Part shown: positions 26,751 to 35,953 of the stretch, piece after piece
How positions within the stretch are numbered: the first letter of the stretch is position 1
Layout of the letters: every line of letters begins with the position of its first letter
Source of the DNA: Lacrimispora indolis DSM 755
Lineage (GTDB): Bacteria; Bacillota; Clostridia; Lachnospirales; Lachnospiraceae
DNA: 64,000 nucleotides
NCBI RefSeq assembly: GCF_000526995.1
Contig: NZ_AZUI01000001.1
Location: 4,940,001 to 5,004,000 of the forward strand
Direction: 5' to 3'
Translations under genes and position numbers: made by a program
The notes under the pieces: model-generated
What the model saw: the letters and a program-made list of their open reading frames with translations, nothing else
The model's database searches: none
Told to the model about the DNA's origin: nothing

Positions 26751-27902
26751 TTGGCAGAAATAGAACTGATTAATGTTACAAAAAAATACGGATCTAAGAC
26801 AGCGGTGGACGGGGTCAGCCTGACTGTGAAAGACAATGAATTCTTTGTACTGTTTGGTCCGGCCGGAGCAGGTAAAACTTCCTTGCTCAAGGTGATCGCA
26901 GGAATTGAATTCCCCCAGGAGGGGCTGGTGAAGATAGATGGAAAGATCGTAAACCACGTGGAACCCATGAACCGGAACGTTTCCATGGTATTTGAGAATT
27001 ATGCCCTTTATCCCCATTTAAGTGTTTATGATAATATCGCTTCCCCCATGAGAAGCAGGCTTTATAAGCAAAGCGAGGATTTTATCCGATCTGAGGTGGA
27101 CCGGGTCACTGTGATGATGAGGATCAACCATTTACTGGAGCGAAAGCCCAGTCAGCTTTCCAATGGGCAGCGGCAGCGTGTGGCCATCGGACGGGGATTG
27201 GTGAGAAAACCCAATGTATTCCTTATGGATGAACCCTTAGCCCATTTGGATGCAAAGCTCCGTCATTTTATGCGGCGGGAGTTAAAAGAAATGCAAAGCA
27301 ATTTTAATACCACAACCATCTATGTGACTCACGATTACATGGAAGCCATGTCCTTGGCAGACCGGATCGCCGTGGTTCATGAGGGGAGGATCGTGCAGAT
27401 AGGAAGTGCCGTTGAAATGTATTATCTTCCCCGCAACGAGTTTGTCGCAAGACTGTTCGGAGAACCTGAGATCAACATTTTTTCAGGCGCTTTTAAGCTC
27501 AGTGGAAATCAGGGGCTGATTGCTGCCTTTGAACAAGACTCTGTCCTGGAGGTGACACCAGATGTGATTGACCGTATAGCCTCCCTGGATGGGGAGCAGA
27601 TTGATGTGGGTATCCGGGGCAGTGACATCGCCTTTCGCTTTGAAAAACAGGACAGTACCTGGATCAGAGCCTCGGTTTATGCCAATGAACCCATTGGAAA
27701 TAAGGTCATCATGACGGTTCTTGCCGGTGAAAATAAATTGGAGGTGGTTGCCCCCAATGATACCAGGGCTTCTATTGACCAGGAGGTTTATTTAAAATTC
27801 AATATGGCAAATGCTCTCTATTTCGACCATTCCTCAAAGGAATTGATTACAAGAGCCGGAAGACAGAAATATGAAGCAAAGAGTCTAAACGGAGGTCAAT
27901 GA
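26751..27902 (+). CDS. CUT1 ABC ATPase A (UgpC/MalK-like)
   Basis: A 383-residue MalK-type ATPase with a C-terminal regulatory (TOBE/OB) domain. Walker A is GPAGAGKTS (36-44), the signature is LSNGQRQRVAIGRG, Walker B is VFLMDEPLAHLD and the switch His is in VTHDYMEA. The Q-loop reads MVFENYALYP with Glu82 where MalK has Gln82. It starts at TTG 26751 after AAGGAGGAC. It is followed at once by a second, different ATPase, so the nucleotide-binding dimer is probably heteromeric, as in rhizobial glycerol importers. Confidence 0.9.
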   Translation: MAEIELINVTKKYGSKTAVDGVSLTVKDNEFFVLFGPAGAGKTSLLKVIAGIEFPQEGLVKIDGKIVNHVEPMNRNVSMVFENYALYPHLSVYDNIASPMRSRLYKQSEDFIRSEVDRVTVMMRINHLLERKPSQLSNGQRQRVAIGRGLVRKPNVFLMDEPLAHLDAKLRHFMRRELKEMQSNFNTTTIYVTHDYMEAMSLADRIAVVHEGRIVQIGSAVEMYYLPRNEFVARLFGEPEINIFSGAFKLSGNQGLIAAFEQDSVLEVTPDVIDRIASLDGEQIDVGIRGSDIAFRFEKQDSTWIRASVYANEPIGNKVIMTVLAGENKLEVVAPNDTRASIDQEVYLKFNMANALYFDHSSKELITRAGRQKYEAKSLNGGQ

Positions 27903-27903
27903 T

Positions 27904-29016
27904 ATGGCGGAGCTGGTACTTAAAAATATCTATAAGCAGTATGACAATAAAGAGAAAAAAAAAGCGGCAAACGGGTATGCCGTCAATGATCTTTCGTTTC
28001 GATGTGAGGACGGGGAATTCATTGGGATCCTGGGACCTTCGGGATGCGGAAAATCCACTACCTTAAGGATGCTGGCAGGTCTGGAGGAGATCACATCCGG
28101 AGATGTATACATCGGAAAAACACGTATCAATCATCTGCTTCCCAAGGACCGTGGAATCGGCCTGGCCTTTGAGGATTATGCCCTGTATCCGCCTCTGACC
28201 GTATATGAGAATCTTGCTTTTAATATGCGGGCAAAGAAAAAGACGGAAGAGGAAATCAGAAAAGAGATCGGCAGGGTCGCCCCTTTGCTTAAGGTAGAAG
28301 ATTTATTGCAGATGAAACCTGCTGCTTTGTCAGGCGGCCAGAAGCAACGGGTCAATATTGCCAGGGCTATTATCCGGCGGCCGGGGCTCCTGCTTCTTGA
28401 TGAGCCTTTAAGCCATCTGGATGGGAAAATGAGGCAGATGCTCAGGCAGGAAATAAAAAGGATGCATCATGAGATCAAATGCACGACCATTATTGTGACC
28501 CATGATCAGATCGAAGCCATGTCCATGGCAGATAAGATTGTTATTATGAAGGAGGGGAAACTTCAGCAAATGGGGACTCCCCTGGAAGTATACGATGATC
28601 CGTCCAATGAATTCGTAGCCGGATTTATCGGAGAGCCGCCCATGAATTTAATTCCGTCGGTTATCAAAACGGAAGGGGAACGGTATTATTTTGCATTTGA
28701 AAACAGCGGATTAAAGGTTCTGGTGCCTGACCGTTATAAGCCTGTGGTCAGGGAAGATCTGAAGGTGACTCTGGGTGTCCGTCCTGTGGATGTTCTGATT
28801 TCCCATGATCCGGCCACCAGCACACCGGTACCTGTTGCCGTATATGAAAATATGGGTGATGAGCGCAGAATCAGCCTTCGGGTGGGTGACAACCTGTTAA
28901 GCATTACCACAACAGATGATGTGTATTACGAGAAAGGCGATGAGGTCTATTTAAAATTCAATTCAGAAAAGACCCATCTGTTTGATGTAAACACCGGGGA
29001 CCGAATCCGGGTATAA
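27904..29016 (+). CDS. CUT1 ABC ATPase B (UgpC/MalK-like)
   Basis: A 370-residue MalK-type ATPase, the second of the pair. Walker A is GPSGCGKST (44-52), signature LSGGQKQRVNIARA, Walker B LLLLDEPLSHLD, switch His in VTHDQIEA; a TOBE-like domain occupies about 280-370. The Q-loop reads LAFEDYALYP with Glu90 in place of the usual Gln, the same change as in its partner. GGAGGT stands 7 bases before ATG 27904, and the gap to ATPase A is one base. Confidence 0.9.
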   Translation: MAELVLKNIYKQYDNKEKKKAANGYAVNDLSFRCEDGEFIGILGPSGCGKSTTLRMLAGLEEITSGDVYIGKTRINHLLPKDRGIGLAFEDYALYPPLTVYENLAFNMRAKKKTEEEIRKEIGRVAPLLKVEDLLQMKPAALSGGQKQRVNIARAIIRRPGLLLLDEPLSHLDGKMRQMLRQEIKRMHHEIKCTTIIVTHDQIEAMSMADKIVIMKEGKLQQMGTPLEVYDDPSNEFVAGFIGEPPMNLIPSVIKTEGERYYFAFENSGLKVLVPDRYKPVVREDLKVTLGVRPVDVLISHDPATSTPVPVAVYENMGDERRISLRVGDNLLSITTTDDVYYEKGDEVYLKFNSEKTHLFDVNTGDRIRV

Positions 29017-29038
29017 AAAAGAATGGAGGATTTTTAAG

Positions 29039-30112
29039 ATGAGTATTCCGAAAACAATGAAGGCACTTGTTGCGTATTCCAAAGATGACTACCGTTTTGA
29101 GCCGGCTTATCCAACACCGGAATGTGGTCCGGATGACATTGTCATCAAGACTGAAGGCTGCGGAATCTGTGCAGGAGATTTAAAATGCAGCCATGGAGCA
29201 GCCATGTTCTGGGGAGATGAGGTCCAGCCTTCATGGGTAAAACCGCCCTTTATTCCAGGACACGAGTTTTTAGGCGAAATTGTTGAACTGGGGGATAATG
29301 TGAAAGAATTTCAGATCGGTGACCGTGTGACTGCCGACCAGATCAAGCCCTGCGGGGAATGTAAGTTTTGTAAATCCGGCCGCTACTGGATGTGCCAGCC
29401 TCATGATATTTTCGGTTTCCAGCACACCAATAACGGCGGCATGGCTGAGTATGTGAGATATCCAAAAGGTTCTGTAATACATAAAGTCCCAAAAGATATG
29501 CCCTTTGAGGATGCGCTTTTAATCGAACCTTATGCCTGCTCAAAGCATTGTGTGGACCGGGGAGAAATCGGCTGTGAGGATGTTGTGGTAATCTCAGGGG
29601 CCGGAACTCTGGGACTTGGGATGGTCACTTATGCCCGCATGAAAAACCCGGCCAAACTGATCGTCCTTGATATGATGGATGACAGGCTGCAGAAAGCAAA
29701 AGAATTTGGTGCCGATCTGGTGCTGAATCCAGGGAAAACGGATGCAGTGAAAACGGTCATGGATTTAACAGAAGGTTATGGATGCGATATCTATATCGAG
29801 GCCACCGGCCATCCTTCCAGTGTGGTGCAGGGACTTTCCATGATCAGAAAGCTGGGACGTTTCGTAGAATTCAGCGTATTTTCAGAACCTGCCACTGTGG
29901 ACTGGTCCATCATCGGCGACCGGAAGGAATTGGATATTGCAGGTGCCCACTTAAGTCCTTATTGCTATCCCTTTGTCATTGAAAACATAACAAACGGCAA
30001 TTTAAAGACAGACGGTGTTATCAGAAACACATTCCCCATTGAAGAATGGGAAAAGGCGTTTGAATATGCCGGAGGCAAGTACGGCGACTTTAAGGTAGCT
30101 ATTAAATTTTAA
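29039..30112 (+). CDS. Zinc-dependent alcohol/polyol dehydrogenase
   Basis: A 357-residue medium-chain dehydrogenase. Catalytic zinc ligands appear in CGICAGD (Cys41) and PGHEF (His75, Glu76). The structural zinc loop CGECKFCKSGRYWMC carries Cys105, 108, 111 and 119. The NAD-binding segment is VISGAGTLGLG near residue 184. In this cluster it most likely oxidises an imported polyol to a keto-sugar. It resembles the sorbitol/threonine dehydrogenase branch; exact substrate is inference from neighbours. Confidence 0.88.
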   Translation: MSIPKTMKALVAYSKDDYRFEPAYPTPECGPDDIVIKTEGCGICAGDLKCSHGAAMFWGDEVQPSWVKPPFIPGHEFLGEIVELGDNVKEFQIGDRVTADQIKPCGECKFCKSGRYWMCQPHDIFGFQHTNNGGMAEYVRYPKGSVIHKVPKDMPFEDALLIEPYACSKHCVDRGEIGCEDVVVISGAGTLGLGMVTYARMKNPAKLIVLDMMDDRLQKAKEFGADLVLNPGKTDAVKTVMDLTEGYGCDIYIEATGHPSSVVQGLSMIRKLGRFVEFSVFSEPATVDWSIIGDRKELDIAGAHLSPYCYPFVIENITNGNLKTDGVIRNTFPIEEWEKAFEYAGGKYGDFKVAIKF

Positions 30113-30117
30113 CCAGG

Positions 30118-30145
30118 CAGCAAAGCGGATTGTGATTATCCGCTT
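30118..30145. repeat. Short hairpin related to the leader at 56119
   Basis: AAGCGGAT pairs with ATCCGCTT around TGTGATT. The block shares most bases (CAGCRAAGYGGATTGTGAWT) with 56119-56138 before the first sulfatase gene. Confidence 0.4.
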
Positions 30146-30165
30146 AGTAAGGTAAGGGAAGGATT

Positions 30166-31020
30166 ATGACTAGTCATGGAGTTTATCGGTTAGGCTTGTA
30201 TGAAAAAAGCATGCCGGGAGAGTTATCCTTTGAAGAAAAGCTGAAAGCAGCAAAAGATACAGGGTATGACTTTATTGAAATGAGTATCGATGAAACCGAA
30301 GAAAAAATCAATCGGCTTAATTTTGGCGATGCAAAGATTCTGATGCTTCAATCCCTTTCGCTGGATACTGGCATCCGGTTTGAATCCATCTGCTTTAGTG
30401 CCCAGCGAAAGTTCCCGCTGGGCAGCCTTCTTGAGGGGGCGGCAGAAGCAGCTGTGGAGCTTTTTAAAAAGTGTGTGGATTTTGCTGTAAAAATGGGAAT
30501 ACGCATCATACAGGCACAGGGGTATGATTGTTATTATGGGGAGACATCCTCAGCAGAAACCAGGAAAGAATTTCTGAGTAATTTAATGCTGTGCATGGAG
30601 TATGCCTCTGCCCATGGAGTCACCGTTGGATTTGAAACCATGGAAAACGAGTTTATGAATACGGTTGAAAAAGCCATGTATTACGTGGATCAGACAAAAA
30701 TGCCCTATCTTTCCGTATACCCTGATGTGGGAAATATATGGAATGGGACCGATGATATATACCGGGATTTAGAATGCGGGCGCAGCCATATCTGTTCGGT
30801 TCATCTAAAGGAAACTCTGCCAGGAAAGTTCCGGGAGATTCCCTATGGGGAGGGTCAGGTGGATTTTGAAAAAGTCATCCAAAAGACCAGACAGTTAGGG
30901 ATCAACCGGTACGTAGCGGAATTCTGGTATACAGGTGAAGGGGATTACCGTGATACCCTTAAAAAAAACAACCGGTTTTTAAAAGGGCATCTGGATGCTG
31001 CTTACGCAGGGGAGGTGTGA
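30166..31020 (+). CDS. L-ribulose/L-xylulose 5-phosphate 3-epimerase-like protein (UlaE family)
   Basis: A 284-residue TIM-barrel epimerase of the UlaE/SgbU type, which interconverts L-xylulose 5-phosphate and L-ribulose 5-phosphate. It starts YRLGLYEKSMPGELSFEEKL, strongly family-like. Probable metal ligands are in VGFETMENEF, YPDVGNIWNG, VHLKETLPGKF and AEFWY. It precedes an L-xylulokinase-like gene by one base, which supports the pathway. No araD/ulaF-type 4-epimerase is in the window, so the last step must be encoded elsewhere. Confidence 0.88.
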   Translation: MTSHGVYRLGLYEKSMPGELSFEEKLKAAKDTGYDFIEMSIDETEEKINRLNFGDAKILMLQSLSLDTGIRFESICFSAQRKFPLGSLLEGAAEAAVELFKKCVDFAVKMGIRIIQAQGYDCYYGETSSAETRKEFLSNLMLCMEYASAHGVTVGFETMENEFMNTVEKAMYYVDQTKMPYLSVYPDVGNIWNGTDDIYRDLECGRSHICSVHLKETLPGKFREIPYGEGQVDFEKVIQKTRQLGINRYVAEFWYTGEGDYRDTLKKNNRFLKGHLDAAYAGEV

Positions 31021-31021
31021 G

Positions 31022-32530
31022 ATGAAACAATATGTAATGGGTCTGGATAACGGAGGTACTATGACAAAGGCCGCTTTATTTGACCTTAAGGGAAATCAGA
31101 TCAGTGCTTTTTCGGCCGGTACGCCGATAGAAACTCCTAAATCCGGTTATACGGAGCGGGATATGGATCTATTGTGGGAGAATAACCTTATCTGCATGAA
31201 GGGGGCAGTGGAACATGCCGGTATTAATCCTGCTGATATCATTGGAGTATCCGTGTGCGGGCACGGCAAGGGCCTTTACGCCTGGGGCAGGGATGGACGC
31301 CCGGCTTACAGGGGAATCGTATCCACTGATACAAGGGCCTGGGAATATACGGAAAAATGGTATAAGAACGGAGTTTTTGACCATATATATGAGCGGATAT
31401 GCCAGCAGCTGATGCCCTGTCAGCAGGCAGCCCTGCTTGCATGGCTGAAGGATCATAACAGAGACGTTTATGACAAGATCCTGTGGGTGTTTTCGGTGAA
31501 AGACTATATCCGTTTCCGGCTCACAGGGGAAGCCTATTGTGAAGCCACCGATATATCCGGCTCCGGTCTTCTCAATGTGCGGGATAAGGTATTTGACAGA
31601 GAACTATTGGAAAGCTATGGGATCGGAGAAGTGTATGAAAAGCTGGCTCCCCTTAAGTATTCCCATGATCTGTGCGGGAAGCTGACTTGTGAAGCTGCCG
31701 AAAGAACCGGCCTTTTGGAAGGAACACCTGTAGCAGGCGGGATGTTTGATATTGATGCCTGTGCCATTGCAATGGATATTACAAAGCCGGAACGGCTTTG
31801 CACCATCGCAGGTACCTGGAGCATCAATGAATTTATTGCGGAAAAACCGGTGCTCCATGGGCCGGTTGCCATGAATTCCCTTTTTGCCATACCAGGGTAT
31901 TATCTCCTGGAAGAGTGCAGTGCCACCTCGGCGGGAAACTTAGAATGGTGTATGGATAACCTGATTGATTTCAGCGGGAGGCAGGATGGGGAAAGTAAAT
32001 ATGACTTTTTAAGCCGTCAGGTTCAGTCTGTTCTGCCGGAAGAGTGCGACGTATATTTCCTGCCCTTCCTATACAGCTCCAATGCCCATCCCTTGGGCAA
32101 GGGAAGTCTGGTGGGGCTGACTACATATCATAAAAATGCCCACATCATCAGGGCTGTTTATGAAGGGGTCGTCTATTCCCATAAAACCCACATCGATAAG
32201 CTTCTTAAAGTAAGGGAAAAACCGGAAGCCATCCGTATGGCAGGCGGAGTTGTGAATTCCCCGGTATGGGTCCAGATGTTTGCGGATGTTCTGGGGATTC
32301 CCATTGAAACCATCAAAGCAAAGGAACTGGGAGCATTGGGCTGCGCTATGGCTGCCACTGTGGCTGCCGGAAGATTCACAGATTATGAAGAGGCGGCCCG
32401 GAATATGGTTCATGTGGAGAAAAAGGTAATGCCGGATATGGAAAAACACAAAATTTATTTAAAAAAATTTAAAAAGTATACGGCAGTCAAAGAAGCTCTT
32501 GACATGGTCTGGCCGTTGTTTACTGTGTAA
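31022..32530 (+). CDS. FGGY carbohydrate kinase, L-xylulokinase-like (LyxK type)
   Basis: A 502-residue FGGY kinase that phosphorylates a keto-sugar with ATP. The N-terminal phosphate loop is MGLDNGGTMTKAALFD, followed by GYTERDMDLLW and GVSVCGHGKGLYAWG, closely like E. coli LyxK. The C-terminal half has RMAGGVVNSPVWVQMFADVL and GALGCAMAATVAAG. ATG 31022 follows GGGAGGTG and lies one base after the epimerase stop. L-xylulose is the best guess for its substrate. Confidence 0.87.
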   Translation: MKQYVMGLDNGGTMTKAALFDLKGNQISAFSAGTPIETPKSGYTERDMDLLWENNLICMKGAVEHAGINPADIIGVSVCGHGKGLYAWGRDGRPAYRGIVSTDTRAWEYTEKWYKNGVFDHIYERICQQLMPCQQAALLAWLKDHNRDVYDKILWVFSVKDYIRFRLTGEAYCEATDISGSGLLNVRDKVFDRELLESYGIGEVYEKLAPLKYSHDLCGKLTCEAAERTGLLEGTPVAGGMFDIDACAIAMDITKPERLCTIAGTWSINEFIAEKPVLHGPVAMNSLFAIPGYYLLEECSATSAGNLEWCMDNLIDFSGRQDGESKYDFLSRQVQSVLPEECDVYFLPFLYSSNAHPLGKGSLVGLTTYHKNAHIIRAVYEGVVYSHKTHIDKLLKVREKPEAIRMAGGVVNSPVWVQMFADVLGIPIETIKAKELGALGCAMAATVAAGRFTDYEEAARNMVHVEKKVMPDMEKHKIYLKKFKKYTAVKEALDMVWPLFTV

Positions 32531-32545
32531 GGGGGAGGACGGCTT

Positions 32546-34183
32546 ATGGATTTGGATGTTTCTGCAATCAGGGAAGCCATTGAAAACGGAAGAGCTTCTT
32601 TGGGGATTGAACTTGGTTCTACCAGAATCAAGGCTGTGCTCATCGGGGAAAATCATATTCCTCTTGCTTGCGGAGGCTATGACTGGGAAAACCGGTTTGA
32701 GGACCGGGTCTGGACGTACAGCCTGGAGGAAGTGAAAAGGGGCCTTACCGGCTGCTACAGGAATCTGGCAGAGGATGTAAAGAAAACATACGGTGTGGAG
32801 CTGAAGGTATTAGGTTCTCTTGGAATCAGCGGCATGATGCATGGGTATCTGGTGTTTGACAAGTATGGCAGGCAGCTTGCTCCCTTCCGGACCTGGCGTA
32901 ATACCATAACCGGAGAGGCCTCTGCCAGGCTGACGGAAATTTTTGCTTATCCCATTCCTCAGAGATGGAGCATTGCCCATTTGTATCAGTCCATGCTGAA
33001 CCAGGAGGACCATGTGAAGGATATGGGTTTTATGACGACTTTATCCGGTTATGTTCACTGGCTTCTTACGGGACAAAAAGTTTTGGGAGTAGGAGATGCC
33101 TCCGGGATGTTTCCCATAGATATCCAAACCAGGGATTTTAACAGCCGTATGCTGGATCAGTTTGACCGGTTGGCTGCAGACACGGGATATTCCTGGAAGC
33201 TTCATGATATACTTCCAAAGGTATTATCAGCAGGGGAAAATGCCGGCGTCCTGTCTCCGGAAGGCGCCGGACTTCTGGATCCTTCCGGTCAGCTAAAGTA
33301 CGGCGTTCCCCTTTGCCCTCCGGAAGGTGATGCGGGAACAGGAATGGCGGCCACCAACAGTGTGAGACCAAGGACCGGCAATGTGTCCGCAGGCACCAGT
33401 GTATTTTCCATGATCGTACTGGAAAAGGAGCTGGCCCATGTTTATGAGGAAATTGACTTAGTCACCACCCCTGCCGGTGATCTGGTGGCAATGGTACATT
33501 GCAACAACTGTACTTCAGATTTAAACGCATGGATATCTTTATTTGGAGAATTTCTGGATGAAATGGGTTATAAGGCGGAGACCGGATATGTGTTTTCCGT
33601 GTTATATAATCTGGCATTGACAGGAGATAAGGACTGCGGTGGACTTTTATCCTACGGTTACTTAGCGGGAGAGCATATCACCGGATTTGACGAAGGAAGG
33701 CCCTTGTTTGTACGCATGCCTGACAGCCGGTTTAACCTGGCTAATTTTATCAGGGTCCATCTGTTTACCTCTTTAGGTGCATTAAAAACAGGGATGGATA
33801 TCCTCTTTAAGAAGGAGGGGGTAAAACTGGACCTGGTGTTTGGTCACGGAGGCCTGTTTAAGACAAAAGGCGTGGGGCAAAGCGTGATGGCAGCGGCGAT
33901 GAATGTGCCGGTTTCCGTTATGGACACAGCCGGGGAAGGGGGAGCCTGGGGAATTGCTCTGCTGGCTTCCTATATGATTCACAGGGAAGAAGGAGAAACA
34001 TTGGAGCATTATCTTGAAAACCGGGTATTTTCCGGCGAGAGCGGAAACCAGGTAATGCCGGATCCTGAGGATACAGCCGGATTTGAGATATTTATGGAGC
34101 GTTATACCGGAGGATTGGCCATAGAACGGGCAGCTGTAGAAGTGATGAAGCCTTTTTCCAATGAGTTTAACCGAATCAGGTAA
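32546..34183 (+). CDS. FGGY-family carbohydrate kinase of unknown substrate
   Basis: A 545-residue FGGY-type kinase, distinct from its neighbour. The phosphate loop [16 protein letters not shown] is preceded by about 16 extra N-terminal residues. The core has [25 protein letters not shown] and [14 protein letters not shown]; near 290 [11 protein letters not shown] is seen. The long form with RTWRN is a branch often annotated simply as 'ATPase' or FGGY kinase. A second sugar, a second tautomer or an intermediate of the same pathway are all possible. GGGGGAGGA precedes the ATG; a strong terminator follows. Confidence 0.82.
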   Translation: MDLDVSAIREAIENGRASLGIELGSTRIKAVLIGENHIPLACGGYDWENRFEDRVWTYSLEEVKRGLTGCYRNLAEDVKKTYGVELKVLGSLGISGMMHGYLVFDKYGRQLAPFRTWRNTITGEASARLTEIFAYPIPQRWSIAHLYQSMLNQEDHVKDMGFMTTLSGYVHWLLTGQKVLGVGDASGMFPIDIQTRDFNSRMLDQFDRLAADTGYSWKLHDILPKVLSAGENAGVLSPEGAGLLDPSGQLKYGVPLCPPEGDAGTGMAATNSVRPRTGNVSAGTSVFSMIVLEKELAHVYEEIDLVTTPAGDLVAMVHCNNCTSDLNAWISLFGEFLDEMGYKAETGYVFSVLYNLALTGDKDCGGLLSYGYLAGEHITGFDEGRPLFVRMPDSRFNLANFIRVHLFTSLGALKTGMDILFKKEGVKLDLVFGHGGLFKTKGVGQSVMAAAMNVPVSVMDTAGEGGAWGIALLASYMIHREEGETLEHYLENRVFSGESGNQVMPDPEDTAGFEIFMERYTGGLAIERAAVEVMKPFSNEFNRIR

Positions 34184-34246
34184 GTTCCATTTCAAATGCA
34201 AAAAGCATGAAAAGAGAACCATAAAAATCAGCACAACAAGATTATA

Positions 34247-34297
34247 AAGGATGGCAAAAGAAGTGTAAAAACGGCTTTGCCATCCTTACTTTTTTCC
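34247..34297 (+). terminator. Terminator of the polyol operon
   Basis: AAGGATGGCAAA (34247-34258) pairs perfectly with TTTGCCATCCTT (34276-34287), then ACTTTTTTCC. It marks the end of the cluster that begins at 23426. Confidence 0.9.
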
Positions 34298-34379
34298 ATT
34301 ATTGCCGGTCTAAACAGAATAGCAGAAGGGAGCAGGAATCATATGGATCTATCCAGGAAGCTGGGTGAAAAAGAAAAGG

Positions 34380-34407
34380 GAATAATCCTTTCTCCCATGC
34401 ATATAGT
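34380..34407 (+). promoter_or_regulatory. Sigma-E-like promoter of spoIVA
   Basis: GAATAAT (34380-34386), 13 bases, CATATAGT (34400-34407), resembling the mother-cell sigma-E pattern (ATA-type -35, CATA-type -10). The 14 bases TGCATATAGTATAA around the -10 recur exactly before yqfC. spoIVA is a sigma-E gene in Bacillus. Confidence 0.55.
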
Positions 34408-34433
34408 ATAACAGCACAGAAGGGGGAATCTTT

Positions 34434-35909
34434 ATGGACAATTATAACGTATACAATGATATCAAAGCCCGAACCAACGGAGAAATCTACATTGGAGTTG
34501 TGGGGCCGGTAAGAACAGGAAAATCGACTTTTATCAAGCGTTTTATGGAATTAATGGTTCTGCCGGGCATGGAGGATGAACACCAGAAAACTCAGACAAG
34601 GGACGAACTGCCCCAGAGCGCGGCAGGAAAAACCATCATGACCACGGAACCAAAATTCATCCCAAAGGAAGCTGCCGTTATCCGCCTGGGAGATGAGATC
34701 GAAACAAAAGTCCGCTTAATCGACTGCGTCGGCTTTATGGTAGACGGTGCTGCCGGCCACATTGAAAACGACGAAGAGCGGCTTGTAAAAACTCCCTGGT
34801 TTGATTATGAGATTCCTTTTACAAAAGCAGCGGAAATCGGAACCAGAAAGGTCATCAATGACCATTCCACCATTGGTGTGGTCATCACTACAGACGGTTC
34901 CATCGGGGAATTGAAGCGTCCCAACTACATAGCAGCGGAAGAACGCACCGTTCAGGAACTGAAAAATCTGGGAAAACCGTTTATCATCCTGCTTAATTCT
35001 TCCAAGCCATATTCTGATGAAACCACAGCCCTCTCAAAGGATATCAGTCAGAAATATGGGGTGACGGTCATGCCCATTAACTGTGAACAGCTGAAAAAAG
35101 ATGACGTGAACAACATCCTGGAACGGGTGTTAAAGGAATTCCCCGTGACAGAGATGGATTTCTTCATTCCAAAATGGCTTGAAATCCTCCCTGCAACCCA
35201 TTGGCTGAAAGCCCAGGTCATCCAGGCCGCAAAGGATATGGTTAAAAAAGTCTCCCATATGAAGGACGTATCCTCCGAATTATTTGACGGATCAGCGGAC
35301 AGTGTCCGGTCCATCAAGGTTCAGAACATGAATATGGCGGATGGAAGCGTTTCCGTTGCAATGGATGTGGATGACAGTTATTATTATCAGATTTTAAGCG
35401 ATTACGTAGGGCTTCCCATTGAGGGAGAATATCAGTTAATGCAGACCTTAAGCGAGCTTGCAAAAATGAAGGCAGAATATGAAAAGGTCAATCAGGCCAT
35501 GAGTCAGGTACGCTTTAAAGGGTATGGAATTGTGACTCCGGAACGGTCCGAGATCATCCTGGATGAACCGGAAGTGATCAAGCACGGAAATAAATACGGC
35601 GTAAAAATGCGTGCAGAGGCTCCTTCCATCAATCTCATCAAGGCTCATATCCAGACGGAGATCGCTCCTATTGTGGGAAGCGAACAGCAGGCAGAGGACT
35701 TGATCGCCTATATCAAAGAAAATGCAAGAGAAAGCGAAGAAGGAATATGGAATACCAATATTTTCGGAAAATCCATTGAACAGATCGTGGAAGACGGCAT
35801 TCAGGCTAAAGTCTCCCAGCTTACGGAAGACTGTCAAATAAAACTTCAGGACACCCTCCAAAAAATTATTAATGATAGTAATGGCGGTATGATTTGCATT
35901 ATTATCTAA
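34434..35909 (+). CDS. spoIVA: Stage IV sporulation protein A
   Basis: A 491-residue ATPase that polymerises on the forespore surface to form the basement layer of the spore coat, made in the mother cell. Walker A is GPVRTGKST (24-32); it starts MDNYNVYNDIKARTNGEIYIG-like as in the family, and ends in the hydrophobic tail GGMICIII. AGGGGGAA precedes the ATG. Length matches the Bacillus protein. It confirms that the host forms endospores. Confidence 0.97.
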   Translation: MDNYNVYNDIKARTNGEIYIGVVGPVRTGKSTFIKRFMELMVLPGMEDEHQKTQTRDELPQSAAGKTIMTTEPKFIPKEAAVIRLGDEIETKVRLIDCVGFMVDGAAGHIENDEERLVKTPWFDYEIPFTKAAEIGTRKVINDHSTIGVVITTDGSIGELKRPNYIAAEERTVQELKNLGKPFIILLNSSKPYSDETTALSKDISQKYGVTVMPINCEQLKKDDVNNILERVLKEFPVTEMDFFIPKWLEILPATHWLKAQVIQAAKDMVKKVSHMKDVSSELFDGSADSVRSIKVQNMNMADGSVSVAMDVDDSYYYQILSDYVGLPIEGEYQLMQTLSELAKMKAEYEKVNQAMSQVRFKGYGIVTPERSEIILDEPEVIKHGNKYGVKMRAEAPSINLIKAHIQTEIAPIVGSEQQAEDLIAYIKENARESEEGIWNTNIFGKSIEQIVEDGIQAKVSQLTEDCQIKLQDTLQKIINDSNGGMICIII

Positions 35910-35923
35910 ATTAATGGTATAAT
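35894..35923 (+). promoter_or_regulatory. Promoter of the beta-CASP nuclease gene
   Basis: TTGCAT (35894-35899), 18 bases, TATAAT (35918-35923), the latter preceded by TGG as in extended -10 promoters. It overlaps the end of spoIVA. Confidence 0.7.
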
Positions 35924-35953
35924 AGAAAAAACAGGTACAAAAGGAGGGCTTAT

